Shown piece after piece: positions 19,432 to 27,939 of a stretch of 64,000 bases of DNA. The stretch's first letter is position 1. Every line of letters starts with the position of its first letter. A program made the position numbers and the translations under genes. The notes under the pieces were generated by a model. The model was not told the DNA's origin and ran no database searches. It was given only the letters and a program-made list of their open reading frames with translations. Source of the DNA: Hyphomicrobiales bacterium (GTDB lineage: Bacteria > Pseudomonadota > Alphaproteobacteria > Rhizobiales > Xanthobacteraceae); contig JAFKKG010000017.1 in the NCBI GenBank assembly GCA_017305715.1, positions 67,814 to 131,813 of the forward strand. Reading direction: 5' to 3'.

Positions 19432-20064
19432 CTAGCGCAATGTCAGCCCGGTGGCCGCTTCAAGCTCGGTGATCGCCTGCGCGGCATTGAGCACCTTGAT
19501 CGTGGTCATGCCCATCTCGCGCGCCGGCTTCAGGTTGACGCCGAGATCGTCGAGATAGACGCAGTTTTTCGGGTCGACCTTCAGCGTCTCGACCATCATC
19601 CGGTAGATGCGCGGATCGGGTTTGCGCAGGCCGATTTTGGCGGACTCGATGACGTGGTCGAACAACACCATGACTTCGGCGACATAGAGCGAGCGGCCGC
19701 TGTGGCTGCCGATCGCGTTGGCGGGCAGGTTGTTGGTGATGCAGCCGGTCTTGAAATTGGCCTTGATGCGCTTCAGCGCCTCGACCATTTCGGGCCGCAG
19801 GTCGCCGGACAGCAGCGGCAGCACATCCTTGCCGCGGACCTCCGCGCCCAGCGCCTTCGATTCCGTCGCGAACAGCGCGTCGAAGGCTTCGATGTCGACT
19901 TCGGCGCGTTCGAATTTCGCCCAGGCGTTTTCCAGATGATTGGCGGCGTTGGTGCGCCGGATGATGTCGGCGGGAAGCCCGCGCTCGGTCTCGAACCGCG
20001 CAAACGCCTCGAACGGCGACGTGGTCAGCACCCCGCCGAAATCCCAGATTACTGCCTCGATCAT
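19432..20064 (-). CDS. HAD-superfamily hydrolase (HAD-IA, epoxide-hydrolase phosphatase-like)
   Basis: The 210-residue protein begins MIEAVIWDFGGVLTTSPF, with the HAD motif I aspartate followed by Phe-Gly-Gly instead of the usual DxD. This DFGGV form is typical of the HAD-IA variant 3 group related to the N-terminal phosphatase domain of soluble epoxide hydrolase. Motif II is CITNN, the motif III lysine is in RKPDPRIY, and motif IV is YLDDLGVN. AGGGA precedes the ATG at 20064. It is probably a cytosolic phosphatase or dehalogenase-fold enzyme; the substrate is unknown. It diverges from the trypsin-like protease gene. Confidence 0.85.
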   Translation of the reverse strand: MIEAVIWDFGGVLTTSPFEAFARFETERGLPADIIRRTNAANHLENAWAKFERAEVDIEAFDALFATESKALGAEVRGKDVLPLLSGDLRPEMVEALKRIKANFKTGCITNNLPANAIGSHSGRSLYVAEVMVLFDHVIESAKIGLRKPDPRIYRMMVETLKVDPKNCVYLDDLGVNLKPAREMGMTTIKVLNAAQAITELEAATGLTLR

Positions 20065-20175
20065 TGTTCCCTGCCCATCAAGCCTGCGTTGGGGAGCGGC
20101 TAACACGGAATGCTCCGCGGAACCAGTCTGATCCGCCGCTTGGCGATGCCGGTTGCGCGGGGTATTGCTGCGGCG

Positions 20176-20937
20176 ATGAAAATCCATGTTCTGACAATTG
20201 CAGCTCTTGCGCTGCTGGCTGCCACGCCCGCTGACGCGATCGTCGGCGGCGGTGCGCCGTCCGCCGACGGCGTCGGCCGTTCCGTCGTCACTATCGTCGG
20301 TTCCCGAGGCAATTTCTGCACCGGCGCGTTGATCGCGCCGAAAATCGTGCTGACCGCCGCGCATTGCGTGCAGCCCGGCGCCGATTACAAGATCGTGGAG
20401 TATGGCGCGGGCAAGCAGCCGTCCTTGCAGGACGTCAAGAGCGTTGCCATACATCCCGCCTTCAAGATGGAGGCGATGCTGGCGCACCGCGCGACGGCCG
20501 ATGTGGCGCTGCTGCAACTGAACGCTCCGGCCAACGGCAAGACGCCATCGACGCTCGGCGCGCCCAATATTCCGATCATCGTCGGCAGCCGTTTTACCAT
20601 CGCCGGCATCGGCGTCACCGTGCGCGGCGACGGCAAGAGCGGCGGCACCATCCGCGTCGCCGGATTGATTGCAACCGGCAAGCCGGGGACGTTGCAGATT
20701 CGCCTGGTCGATCCGGTCGGCCAGGGCACCCGCGACGGACTCGGCGCCTGCACCGGGGATTCGGGCGGGCCGGTGTTCGAGGACAAGCCGACCGGTCCCG
20801 TCATCGTCGGCGTCGTCAGTTGGTCGACCGGACCGAACGGCTCGGCCGGTTGCGGCGGGATGACCGGCGTGACGCCGCTGACACTCTACCGCGACTGGCT
20901 GGTGCAGACAGCACGGCAATGGGGCGGGGGGATGTAG
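20176..20937 (+). CDS. Secreted trypsin-like (S1) serine protease
   Basis: The ATG at 20176 starts a clean signal peptide (MKIHVLTIAALALLAATPADA); in-frame ATGs at 20110 and 20149 would bury it, so they were not used. The 253-residue protein has the complete triad: His in TAAHC, Asp in ATADVALL and Ser in CTGDSGGPVF. The mature protein starts IVGGGAP, close to the IVGG neo-N-terminus of activated trypsins, so signal-peptide cleavage itself may activate it. It is expected in the periplasm or medium. It converges on the ADP-forming synthetase gene across an inverted-repeat element. Confidence 0.9.
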   Translation: MKIHVLTIAALALLAATPADAIVGGGAPSADGVGRSVVTIVGSRGNFCTGALIAPKIVLTAAHCVQPGADYKIVEYGAGKQPSLQDVKSVAIHPAFKMEAMLAHRATADVALLQLNAPANGKTPSTLGAPNIPIIVGSRFTIAGIGVTVRGDGKSGGTIRVAGLIATGKPGTLQIRLVDPVGQGTRDGLGACTGDSGGPVFEDKPTGPVIVGVVSWSTGPNGSAGCGGMTGVTPLTLYRDWLVQTARQWGGGM

Positions 20938-20945
20938 CTACATCC

Positions 20946-21063
20946 GTCGTCCCTGCGAACGCAGGGACCCATACGCCGTGACCTATCGGCAGGACGATAG
21001 TGGTAGTTGCCTTCTTAACAATTGGCATCGGTGGCTATGGGTCCCTGCGTTCGCAGGGACGAC
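20946..21063. repeat. Inverted-repeat element, family A copy 1
   Basis: A 118-base element bounded by perfect 28-base inverted arms (20946-20973 and 21036-21063). Each arm itself holds a smaller palindrome, GTCCCTGCG and CGCAGGGAC. It contains GGGACCCATACGCCG at 20964-20978, shared with the element at 45645-45767. It has no coding capacity and lies between two convergent genes. This looks like a MITE- or REP-type dispersed element; it could also act as a bidirectional terminator. Confidence 0.85.
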
Positions 21064-21084
21064 AACGGCCACTGAGCTGACCGC

Positions 21085-23307
21085 TTAATGCCCCGCCGCC
21101 TTGTTTGCCGCGGCGTTGTTGAGCACGATCAGGCCATCGACGGCGACGCCGACCTTGCTGTTGATGAGGAACGGATTGACGTCGATCGAGGCGATGCGGG
21201 TTCCCGCATCGGCCATCAGATTGGACAATCCGACCAGCGCCTTCACCGCGGATGCCTCATGCAAGGCGGGCTTGCCGCGATAGCCCTTCATCTTGACGCC
21301 GGCCTTGGTCTTGCCGATCAACTGCTTTGCCTCGTCGGCATCGAGCGGCGCGCCGGCGAGCGCCACGTCCTTCATCAGCTCGATATCGACGCCGCCGGTG
21401 CCGAACAGCACCACCGGCCCCATCTCGGCGTCGAGCGAGGCGCCGACCACAAGTTCGAGGTCGGCCTTGACCTGCTGTGCGATCAGGATGCCTTCGAGTT
21501 TCGGCTTGCCCTTGAGCTTCCTGACCCGTGCGGTGATGTCATTGAACGCCTTCTTCACTTCGGCGGCATTGTTGATGTTCAGCACCACGCCGCCGATATC
21601 CGATTTGTGCAGGATCTCGGCACTGACCACCTTGGCGACCACGGGGAAGCCGATTTTTTTGGCGATCTTGACCGCGTCGGCCGCGGTCTGTGCCATCTCT
21701 TCCCTGGAGACCGGAATCCCATACGCCTTCAGCAGCTTTTTCGAAGCGACTTCATCGAGCGCCGCGGCGCCATTGGCGCTCTTCAGTGTCTTCTCCAGTA
21801 TCGCGCGCGCGGAGGCTTTCGAGCTCGAGGTGATCTCCGGCACCACCTTGCGCAGCGAGGCGTAATCGATCAGCGACTTGATCGCGCCCACGGCGCGGTC
21901 GAGGCCCTGCATGACCGTGATGTTCGGCAGCGACTTGCGCAGGCTCTTGGTGAATTCGGTAAAGCCGATCGACATCGTGCTGATGTAGATCACCGGTTTA
22001 TTGGCGGCGCCCGCCATGTCGTTGACGATGCGCAAATTGCGTTCGCGCAGTTCATGCGGGGCCTTCGGCAGCTCGGCGTCGATGATGACGATATCGGTGT
22101 CGGGATCGTCGATCATGATCTTGATCGAGGACATGTAGACGGACGGGTCGACCACCGCGGCGAAGCCGGCGTCGAGGGGATTGCCGACGATGCTGCCGGG
22201 GCCGAGCATCCTGGACAATTTCTCGGTGGCGCCGGGCGGGAGCGGCGCGAAGCTCATGCCGGCGGAATCGAAGGCGTCGATCAAAAGGCCGCGCTTGCCG
22301 CCGGACAGGGAAACGGCCGCGAGACGATTGCCCTTGGGGGGATCGGCATGGACGAAGCATTCAGTGGTTTCGATCAGTTCGTCGAGGCCGCGGACGCGGA
22401 TCACGCCCTCGCGTGTCGAGATCGCATCGAAGGTTTGAATGGAGCCGGCCAGCGCGCCGGTGTGCGCCATCGCAGCCGCTCGGCCGCCTTCGGAAGCGCC
22501 GAGCTTGAGCGCGATGACAGGTTTGCCTGCGGCGCGCGCGGCCTTGCAGGCCTCGCGGAACACTTTGGTGTTTCGTACGCCTTCCAGATAGACCACGATG
22601 ACGCGGATCGAGGGATCGGCCGCGAAATAGGCCATCAGGTCGGGTGTCTCGAGGCCCGTCTCGTTGCCGGTCGTGACCATATAGCCGACGCCGACGCCGC
22701 GATCTTCCAGCGCCTGGCGGATCGCCATCACGATGGCGCCGGATTGCCCGGCGATCGCGACGGGACCGGCCTCCATGGTGACGATGCGGTCGTCGATATT
22801 GGTGAACAGGCTTTCGCCCGCGCTTAAGTTGCCGAGGCAATTCGGCCCGGTGACCGCCAGGCCGGTTTCACGCACCGCCTCCTTCAATTCAACGGCCAGC
22901 CGCTGGCTTTCCGCATCCTGCAATTCGCTGAAGCCCGAGGTGACGATGGTGGCCGAGCGCGCGCCGGCGGCAGCCGCATCGCGGATCACCTGCACCGCGA
23001 AACGCGCGGGCACCAGCACCAGCACATGGTCGGGCTTTTCGGGAAGGCTGGCAAAATCCTTGTAGCAGGGCACGCCCCAGATCGTTTCGCGCTTGGCGTT
23101 GACGGGAAACAGGTTGCCCTTGAATTGATACTTGACCAGATTGTTCCAGATCCGCTCGGCATAATTGCCGGGCTTGTCGGTCGCGCCGACCAGCACGATG
23201 TTGCGCGGGTGCAGCATCGCATGAATGCTCTTGACGATGTCGCTGGCGCTGGACGAGGGCGACCATTGATCGGTCGAAGGCTGCGCGTTGATGACCCGAG
23301 CTTCCAT
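21085..23307 (-). CDS. Acyl-CoA synthetase (NDP-forming), single-chain
   Basis: A 740-residue fused enzyme that makes acyl-CoA from acid, CoA and ATP (or the reverse) through a phosphohistidine. It has an N-terminal CoA-binding Rossmann domain (about 20-150, VLVGATDKPGNYAER), succinyl-CoA-ligase-like domains with the phospho-His in MAHTGALAGS, and a C-terminal ATP-grasp domain (about 520-735). The start at 23307 is preferred over 23370 because AGGG is correctly spaced before it and the longer N-terminus is not like the family. The acyl substrate is not determined; acetate, propionate and aromatic acids such as ferulate are all used by relatives. Confidence 0.9.
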   Translation of the reverse strand: MEARVINAQPSTDQWSPSSSASDIVKSIHAMLHPRNIVLVGATDKPGNYAERIWNNLVKYQFKGNLFPVNAKRETIWGVPCYKDFASLPEKPDHVLVLVPARFAVQVIRDAAAAGARSATIVTSGFSELQDAESQRLAVELKEAVRETGLAVTGPNCLGNLSAGESLFTNIDDRIVTMEAGPVAIAGQSGAIVMAIRQALEDRGVGVGYMVTTGNETGLETPDLMAYFAADPSIRVIVVYLEGVRNTKVFREACKAARAAGKPVIALKLGASEGGRAAAMAHTGALAGSIQTFDAISTREGVIRVRGLDELIETTECFVHADPPKGNRLAAVSLSGGKRGLLIDAFDSAGMSFAPLPPGATEKLSRMLGPGSIVGNPLDAGFAAVVDPSVYMSSIKIMIDDPDTDIVIIDAELPKAPHELRERNLRIVNDMAGAANKPVIYISTMSIGFTEFTKSLRKSLPNITVMQGLDRAVGAIKSLIDYASLRKVVPEITSSSKASARAILEKTLKSANGAAALDEVASKKLLKAYGIPVSREEMAQTAADAVKIAKKIGFPVVAKVVSAEILHKSDIGGVVLNINNAAEVKKAFNDITARVRKLKGKPKLEGILIAQQVKADLELVVGASLDAEMGPVVLFGTGGVDIELMKDVALAGAPLDADEAKQLIGKTKAGVKMKGYRGKPALHEASAVKALVGLSNLMADAGTRIASIDVNPFLINSKVGVAVDGLIVLNNAAANKAAGH

Positions 23308-23506
23308 GGAGCGTGCCCTTACCTTGTTGTTTCCTTGGACAGACGGTGATCGAGCGATCCCTTCTGTCATGCGTTTTCATTCTTGTTATTGAGGCTTTCT
23401 TTTTATTGAGACTCGGCGAGTGTGGCAACACGCGTTGGCCGGGGTGTGCCCTTCGCGCTGCGCACGATATCCCGGCAGGCGGAGAATTCAGCGTCGGCCG
23501 ACACAT

Positions 23507-24073
23507 TCAGGGAACAGGTCCGATCAGGGTGGCGTGCAGCAGATAGCGGTCCGGCCCCGGCGTCAGCGCCTCGAACGGCCAGCAGGTCGACAGCACCAGT
23601 TCGTGCCCATCGCCCAGGGCATCGATACCCGAGGCGTCGAAGCGGACGACCGAGGTCGAATCCGCCCGGTAGCGGAATGTCTTGCCGTCGCTGCGTGTGA
23701 CGTCGATCTCGTCGCCGATCACGATATCTTGCAGGAAGCGGAAATGCGTGTCGCGGTGTGCGGAATAGACCGTCACGCCACGCTCGCCCGCCTCGGGTGT
23801 GTTCTCGACATGGCCCGGGCCGAACGCGAGCGCCTGGCCGCTGCTGCCCGCCAGCACGATGGTGCGGGCATGAATCCGCTTCACCTCGATCCGGGCCACC
23901 GGCCAGGTGTCCGCCCATGACCACGGTTTTGTCGCGCGACCGGTGGCGATCGTTTCCGTGAAGGCGCGCTCCAGCAGCACCTGTGCCAGTAAGGCCTTGG
24001 CATGGATGTAACCACCCTGGCCAAACAGGACGAGGCCGGCGAGTGCGAGGAGGAGGGCGATGCCGCGGCGCAT
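23507..24073 (-). CDS. Class GN sortase
   Basis: A 188-residue membrane-anchored transpeptidase with one N-terminal hydrophobic segment (MRRGIALLLALAGLVLFGQG). The sortase catalytic set is complete: His106 in SAHRDTHF, Cys164 in LSTCWPF and Arg176 in GPDRYLLHA. The short length and these surrounding motifs match the Gram-negative class GN sortases, which occur next to one dedicated substrate. The VIT/VWA substrate with an LPKTA tail is encoded just upstream on the same strand, 118 bases away. The start at 24073 gives the expected N-terminal anchor; no strong ribosome site precedes it. Transfer of the substrate to an envelope acceptor is inferred; the acceptor is unknown. Confidence 0.92.
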   Translation of the reverse strand: MRRGIALLLALAGLVLFGQGGYIHAKALLAQVLLERAFTETIATGRATKPWSWADTWPVARIEVKRIHARTIVLAGSSGQALAFGPGHVENTPEAGERGVTVYSAHRDTHFRFLQDIVIGDEIDVTRSDGKTFRYRADSTSVVRFDASGIDALGDGHELVLSTCWPFEALTPGPDRYLLHATLIGPVP

Positions 24074-24113
24074 TATCAGATGGTCTCGTCGCAATGACGG
24101 CCTTGAAAAGGTC

Positions 24114-24179
24114 GCGCGCGCAGCCCTGGGGGACGAAGGGCCGCGCGCGCATTCGGGAGGAGCTTGGGGGGCCTCCTCC
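24114..24179 (-). promoter_or_regulatory. Two intercistronic hairpins between sortase substrate and sortase
   Basis: Two hairpins lie in tandem in the message. GGAGGAG/CTCCTCC occupies 24156-24179. A larger stem, GCGCGCGC at 24114-24121 with GCGCGCGC at 24143-24150, is extended by an inner GCCCT/AGGGC. There is no T-run, so intrinsic termination is unlikely to be complete. Such stems can stabilise the upstream message and lower expression of the downstream gene, which would give more substrate than sortase. Confidence 0.5.
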
Positions 24180-24191
24180 GTCAAGTGGGCG

Positions 24192-26471
24192 TCAGGGGAG
24201 CAACGCCTGGCGCCGATTGAACGCGAATAGCCCGCAGCTGAATATGATCAAGATCACACCCAGGATCATTCTCAGCTCGGCGTCGGTCGCGGTCTTCGGA
24301 AGCTGTACCGTGCTGGGCGCCGCCGTGACCGCGGGAACCGGGCGTTTCAGCGCTGCGACCTGAACCTTGGCCTCGCCTGCATCGGCGCGGCGTTCCGTCG
24401 GGGTTACCGGCAGCCGCTGCCGCTCACCGAACACTTTTTCGAAATCCCAGCCGGCAGGCAGGTTGATCGGCAGTTCCGTGACCTTCAGCGGTTCGCCTTC
24501 GGGACGGCTCGGCGTCTTGTCGACCGCAACCAGGCTGGTCAGCCGCGTCACCAATTGATGCTCCAGTGCCAGTGCGAGGATGGTCTTGTCGGCCTCGTCT
24601 GGCGTGGCCTGTCGCGTGGTACGCGCGACCTCGGCATCTGCAATCTTGCGCCGCGCCCACAGTTTCGACAGCCCTTTGCCCTCGGCGGAATTCGCGAGCG
24701 GCAGCGTCACGACCCAGGGGCGATCGCCAATCCGGCCCTTGATCTCGACCGAGCCTGAAAGCTTGTCGAGTCTTGCAGCGAGGATCAGCGGCTCGTCGCG
24801 GTAGAGGTCCGGGATCGCCGACGGCGTGATGTCAGCGGCAGTGTCGGAGAATTTGGCGGTGAGGTTGGTCACCACGGGATTCTCCAGTTTGGCGAACAGT
24901 CCGCGCATCCGCTCCTCGACCTGTTCGACCGAGCCGATATGGGTGAAGGTGCCGCGGCCGAGTTCAGCGGCGCGCGTCATCAGATGGGTGTTCGGGGCCG
25001 AGCCGATGCCGACCATGAAGATGCGCGAGCGGCCACGCAGCGCGTTGATGGTCTCGAATAATTGCTGCTCATTGCCGATCGCGCCGTCGGTCAGGAACAC
25101 GACCTGGCGGACGTAATTGGCATCGCCGAGATTGGCGTTGTCGCTGAGGGCGGCGCGCATCGCCGGCACCATTTCGGTGCCGCCATTGGCTTGCAGCGCG
25201 CCGACGAACGAGGTGGCCTGGCCGACATGCTCGCGGTCGGCCGGAACCGAGGTCGGGAACAGCACGTCCATGGTGTGATCGAAGCGGATCACGTTGAACC
25301 GGTCGCCGGGTTGCAGGCGGCCGAGCGCGTAGATGAGGCTGGCCTTGGCCTGGATGATCGAGACGCCGCCCATCGAGCCGGAATTGTCGATCACGAAGAT
25401 CACCTCGCGGGGCAACGGCTTCTTCTCGCTCTGTTCGACCGAGGGAGGCGTCACGAAGGCGAGCAGGTAATCGCTGTCGCCGACATGTTCGCGGAACAGG
25501 CCGACCGACGGCGCCTTCTCGGCCGCCGGTTTCCAGGTCAGTTCAAAGTCGCGATCCGCGGGCACCGGCCCCTCGGCGAGCTTGATGATGCGCGTGTTGC
25601 CATCAGGGCTTTCGGTCTTGATGGCGTGGTGATGGCTCTTGACCTCGCCGAGCGCGAAGCCGGCCTGCAGGCGCACCGTGATGCTGGTCGGATTGACCGG
25701 CGCATTGGTGGCGGGATCGAGCACCTGCGGGGAGATGCGGTCGCGGTCCGGGACGGGATCGGATTTGATCGCGCCCCAGCCGCCGCCATCGGGGCGGAAG
25801 TCGACGCTCTGCACGACGGGTGCCGGATTGTAGCGCGGCCCGACCACCATCGGCAGCCGCAGTGAGAATTCATGGCCGTTCTGCTGCACCGGCTCCTGAT
25901 ATTCGATCTGCACCAGCACGGTTTCGCCGGGGCCGATATTGGCGACCGAATTGGTGAAGATGTTCGGCCGCTCCTGTTCGGTCAGCGCCGCCTTCTGTCC
26001 GTTGCGCGCGGCCTGTTCGTAGATGAGGCGGGCCTGCTGCCGCTCCTTGATGTCGCCGACGATGACGCGATCACCGACCACCATCTTCAGCGTATCGACC
26101 GCGCCACCCGACGGCAGCGGGTAGACATAGACCGCTTCGACCCAGTTTTGCGTCGGGTTGCGGAATATTTGCGTGACGCGGGCGCGGACCGTGGGGCCGG
26201 AGACGGCAAGATCGACGTCGATGCCGAGCCGCGAGGCGTCGGCGTAACCGTCCTCGGTTTTGAGCAGCAGCGAGCCGGAGCGCGCATCGCTGGCTTTCAG
26301 AAAAGCAGGTTGCGCGCGTTCGGCCGACCAGCCGGGCTCAAAGCTCAAAAATAATGCCGCGAACCCGATCAGGAGTGCGGCGGCGCCTTCAAAGGCGAAG
26401 AACAGGATTACGCGCATTTTGCGCGACAGGCGCCAAGGCCTGTCGGGCTGGATTTCACCGCAGATCGTCAT
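24192..26471 (-). CDS. Sortase substrate with VIT and VWA domains (marine proteobacterial sortase target type)
   Basis: The 759-residue exported protein starts at the ATG at 26471 behind GGGAG/AAGGA. An N-terminal hydrophobic segment (about 19-49) is followed by a VIT domain (about 70-200) and a VWA domain with the MIDAS motif IDNSGSMGG. After a low-complexity linker the C-terminus is a sortase tail: LPKTA at residues 724-728, a hydrophobic helix (ILGVILIIFSCGLFAF) and NRR. The layout matches the partner protein of class GN sortases. It should be presented at the outer surface or in the periplasm, perhaps as an adhesin; the ligand is unknown. A much longer open frame upstream is antisense to the HTH gene and is not real. 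Confidence 0.92.
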   Translation of the reverse strand: MTICGEIQPDRPWRLSRKMRVILFFAFEGAAALLIGFAALFLSFEPGWSAERAQPAFLKASDARSGSLLLKTEDGYADASRLGIDVDLAVSGPTVRARVTQIFRNPTQNWVEAVYVYPLPSGGAVDTLKMVVGDRVIVGDIKERQQARLIYEQAARNGQKAALTEQERPNIFTNSVANIGPGETVLVQIEYQEPVQQNGHEFSLRLPMVVGPRYNPAPVVQSVDFRPDGGGWGAIKSDPVPDRDRISPQVLDPATNAPVNPTSITVRLQAGFALGEVKSHHHAIKTESPDGNTRIIKLAEGPVPADRDFELTWKPAAEKAPSVGLFREHVGDSDYLLAFVTPPSVEQSEKKPLPREVIFVIDNSGSMGGVSIIQAKASLIYALGRLQPGDRFNVIRFDHTMDVLFPTSVPADREHVGQATSFVGALQANGGTEMVPAMRAALSDNANLGDANYVRQVVFLTDGAIGNEQQLFETINALRGRSRIFMVGIGSAPNTHLMTRAAELGRGTFTHIGSVEQVEERMRGLFAKLENPVVTNLTAKFSDTAADITPSAIPDLYRDEPLILAARLDKLSGSVEIKGRIGDRPWVVTLPLANSAEGKGLSKLWARRKIADAEVARTTRQATPDEADKTILALALEHQLVTRLTSLVAVDKTPSRPEGEPLKVTELPINLPAGWDFEKVFGERQRLPVTPTERRADAGEAKVQVAALKRPVPAVTAAPSTVQLPKTATDAELRMILGVILIIFSCGLFAFNRRQALLP

Positions 26472-26663
26472 TTCCTTCACTCCCGTGCGACGTGTTCGTC
26501 GTGCAGGGAAATCTCCGGTAATGCGCTGACAGGCGCGAGCGGAATGATCGGCCTTGTTTAGCCGGGCGCCAGCTTGGTGCGCCATCGCCGGGGCGGCTTT
26601 GTGCGGGTTTGTGATGGATTGTGCGTCTGGTAGACTGGCCGAACAGGTCGAACAGGGGTGACG

Positions 26664-27431
26664 ATGCCGACGCCGGACAAGCAGCTTTCCGCCGAGCAAA
26701 GCCGGCAGATCGCCGACACCATTCGGGAGGAGATCGCCCGCCGCCGCATCTCCCGGCAATCGCTGGCCGAACTCGCAAAGCTCAGCCTTTCGACGCTGGA
26801 GAAGGTGCTCGGCGGCCGCCGTCCGTTCACGCTGGCGACCACGGTCCGGCTCGAACAGGCGCTCGGCGTTGCCCTGCGCAAGACGGCGGACGCTCCGCCG
26901 CCGCCCGTCGCGCCCGTCAACGGCGACATCGCGCCGGATGGCCTCGGCGCCTATTCGCGCCGCGCGGTGGCGCGGATCGAAGGCGCCTATGTGACGATAC
27001 GGCCGTCGTTCGGCGACAAGGATGCGATCTTCGCCTACCGCACCGAGATCAGCTGGGACGAGGCGGCTTCGTCGCTGGTGTTCCACGAACGCGAGCGGCA
27101 GGATGCGGCGTATACCCAGTTCGGCGAGGTTGCGGTTCCGAACGAGTCCGGCCACATCTATCTCGTCACCAACCGCCACGGCCAGTATCGCCTGATCACG
27201 GTGGCGCGGCTTGCGATATCCGGCGAGATGTACGGCATCATCACGACGCTGCTGGCGGGACGCGGTTCGCTGCTGACGCCGATCGCCGCCCCGATCGCCT
27301 ATGTGCCGGTCAAGATGATCGCAAATCCGGCTTTTGGGCGGATTTCGTCCGATAATGCCAATTATGCGGCCTATCGCGCCCATCTGCGGCGAACGACCGA
27401 CGAGCCGTTTGCCATGTTTTTGCCCGGCTGA
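26664..27431 (+). CDS. HTH-domain protein with unrecognised C-terminal domain
   Basis: The 255-residue protein has an N-terminal helical region (about 10-70) resembling an XRE-type HTH (RRRISRQSLAELAKLSLSTL) and a Pro/Ala linker (about 75-90). A C-terminal beta-rich domain of about 155 residues follows (YSRRAVARIEGAYVTIRPSF to the end) that I do not recognise. AGGGG precedes the ATG at 26664. It is divergent from the sortase substrate gene across 192 bases, so it could regulate the sortase pair. It may be a one-component regulator sensing a ligand through its C-terminal domain; both points are inference. Confidence 0.75.
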   Translation: MPTPDKQLSAEQSRQIADTIREEIARRRISRQSLAELAKLSLSTLEKVLGGRRPFTLATTVRLEQALGVALRKTADAPPPPVAPVNGDIAPDGLGAYSRRAVARIEGAYVTIRPSFGDKDAIFAYRTEISWDEAASSLVFHERERQDAAYTQFGEVAVPNESGHIYLVTNRHGQYRLITVARLAISGEMYGIITTLLAGRGSLLTPIAAPIAYVPVKMIANPAFGRISSDNANYAAYRAHLRRTTDEPFAMFLPG

Positions 27432-27605
27432 TTCGTAGCCATTGCTATTCCCGGATAAAGCGCCTATATCACCTGCATTCGAATTGTCGTTTGCCTTGTT
27501 GACTACGCCGACACCGGCCCATCCCCAAGACATCGTTGAAATCGGATCAAGCTTGCGCGGAGGTCGTGCAGGCAAAGCGCATTTGCGCATCTTGGAGATA
27601 GTTAC
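27432..27605 (+). promoter_or_regulatory. Leader/promoter region of cold-shock gene
   Basis: This 174-base gap lies upstream of the cold-shock gene and is AT-richer at its 5' end. GGAGA at 27594-27598 is the ribosome site, eight bases before the ATG. A small GCGCATTTGCGC hairpin sits just before it (about 27578-27589) and could affect access to the ribosome site. Long structured leaders are typical of csp genes, but the transcription start was not located. Confidence 0.4.
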
Positions 27606-27815
27606 ATGGCTACCGGAACAGTTAAGTGGTTTAACGCGACCAAGGGTTTTGGCTTCATTCAGCCCGACGATGGCGGAACGGACGTTTTCGTTCACATCTC
27701 GGCTGTCGAACGCGCAGGCCTGAGCTCGCTCAACGAAGGTCAGAAGATCTCGTTCGAAGCGAAGAAAGACCCGCAGCGCGGCAAGACCAGCGCTGAGAAC
27801 CTTCGCGTCGATTAA
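27606..27815 (+). CDS. Cold-shock domain protein (CspA family)
   Basis: A 69-residue single cold-shock domain with both RNA-binding motifs, RNP1 KGFGFIQP and RNP2 VFVHIS, starting [14 protein letters not shown]. Length and sequence are standard for the family. It is an RNA chaperone in the cytoplasm; whether this copy is cold-induced or constitutive cannot be told. A strong intrinsic terminator lies 62 bases after the stop. It appears to be a single-gene transcript. Confidence 0.96.
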   Translation: MATGTVKWFNATKGFGFIQPDDGGTDVFVHISAVERAGLSSLNEGQKISFEAKKDPQRGKTSAENLRVD

Positions 27816-27877
27816 AGGTCGTCGCTGATTACGGATTACCACGGACGTACTGGGATCCCATAATCAGTCGCTGATAC

Positions 27878-27910
27878 AGAAGCCCGCCGGTGATGAACCG
27901 GCGGGCTTCT
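27878..27910 (+). terminator. Intrinsic terminator after cold-shock gene
   Basis: A perfect 13-base-pair stem (AGAAGCCCGCCGG with CCGGCGGGCTTCT) surrounds a seven-base loop, TGATGAA. It is followed by CGCTTTTGTC, which supplies a short T tract for the + strand. It is well placed to end the csp transcript and separates it from the convergent binding-protein gene. Confidence 0.85.
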
Positions 27911-27939
27911 CGCTTTTGTCTTGCGCGATGCGGCTTGCT

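Noticed and set aside
20065-20919. Extension of the HAD phosphatase frame by 285 codons
   Set aside because: It is antisense to the trypsin-like protease; the ATG at 20064 begins the conserved DFGGV motif region.
26472-27842. N-terminal extension of the sortase substrate frame by 457 codons
   Set aside because: It runs antisense through the HTH and cold-shock genes; the ATG at 26471 has a ribosome site and starts a proper membrane-targeting segment.
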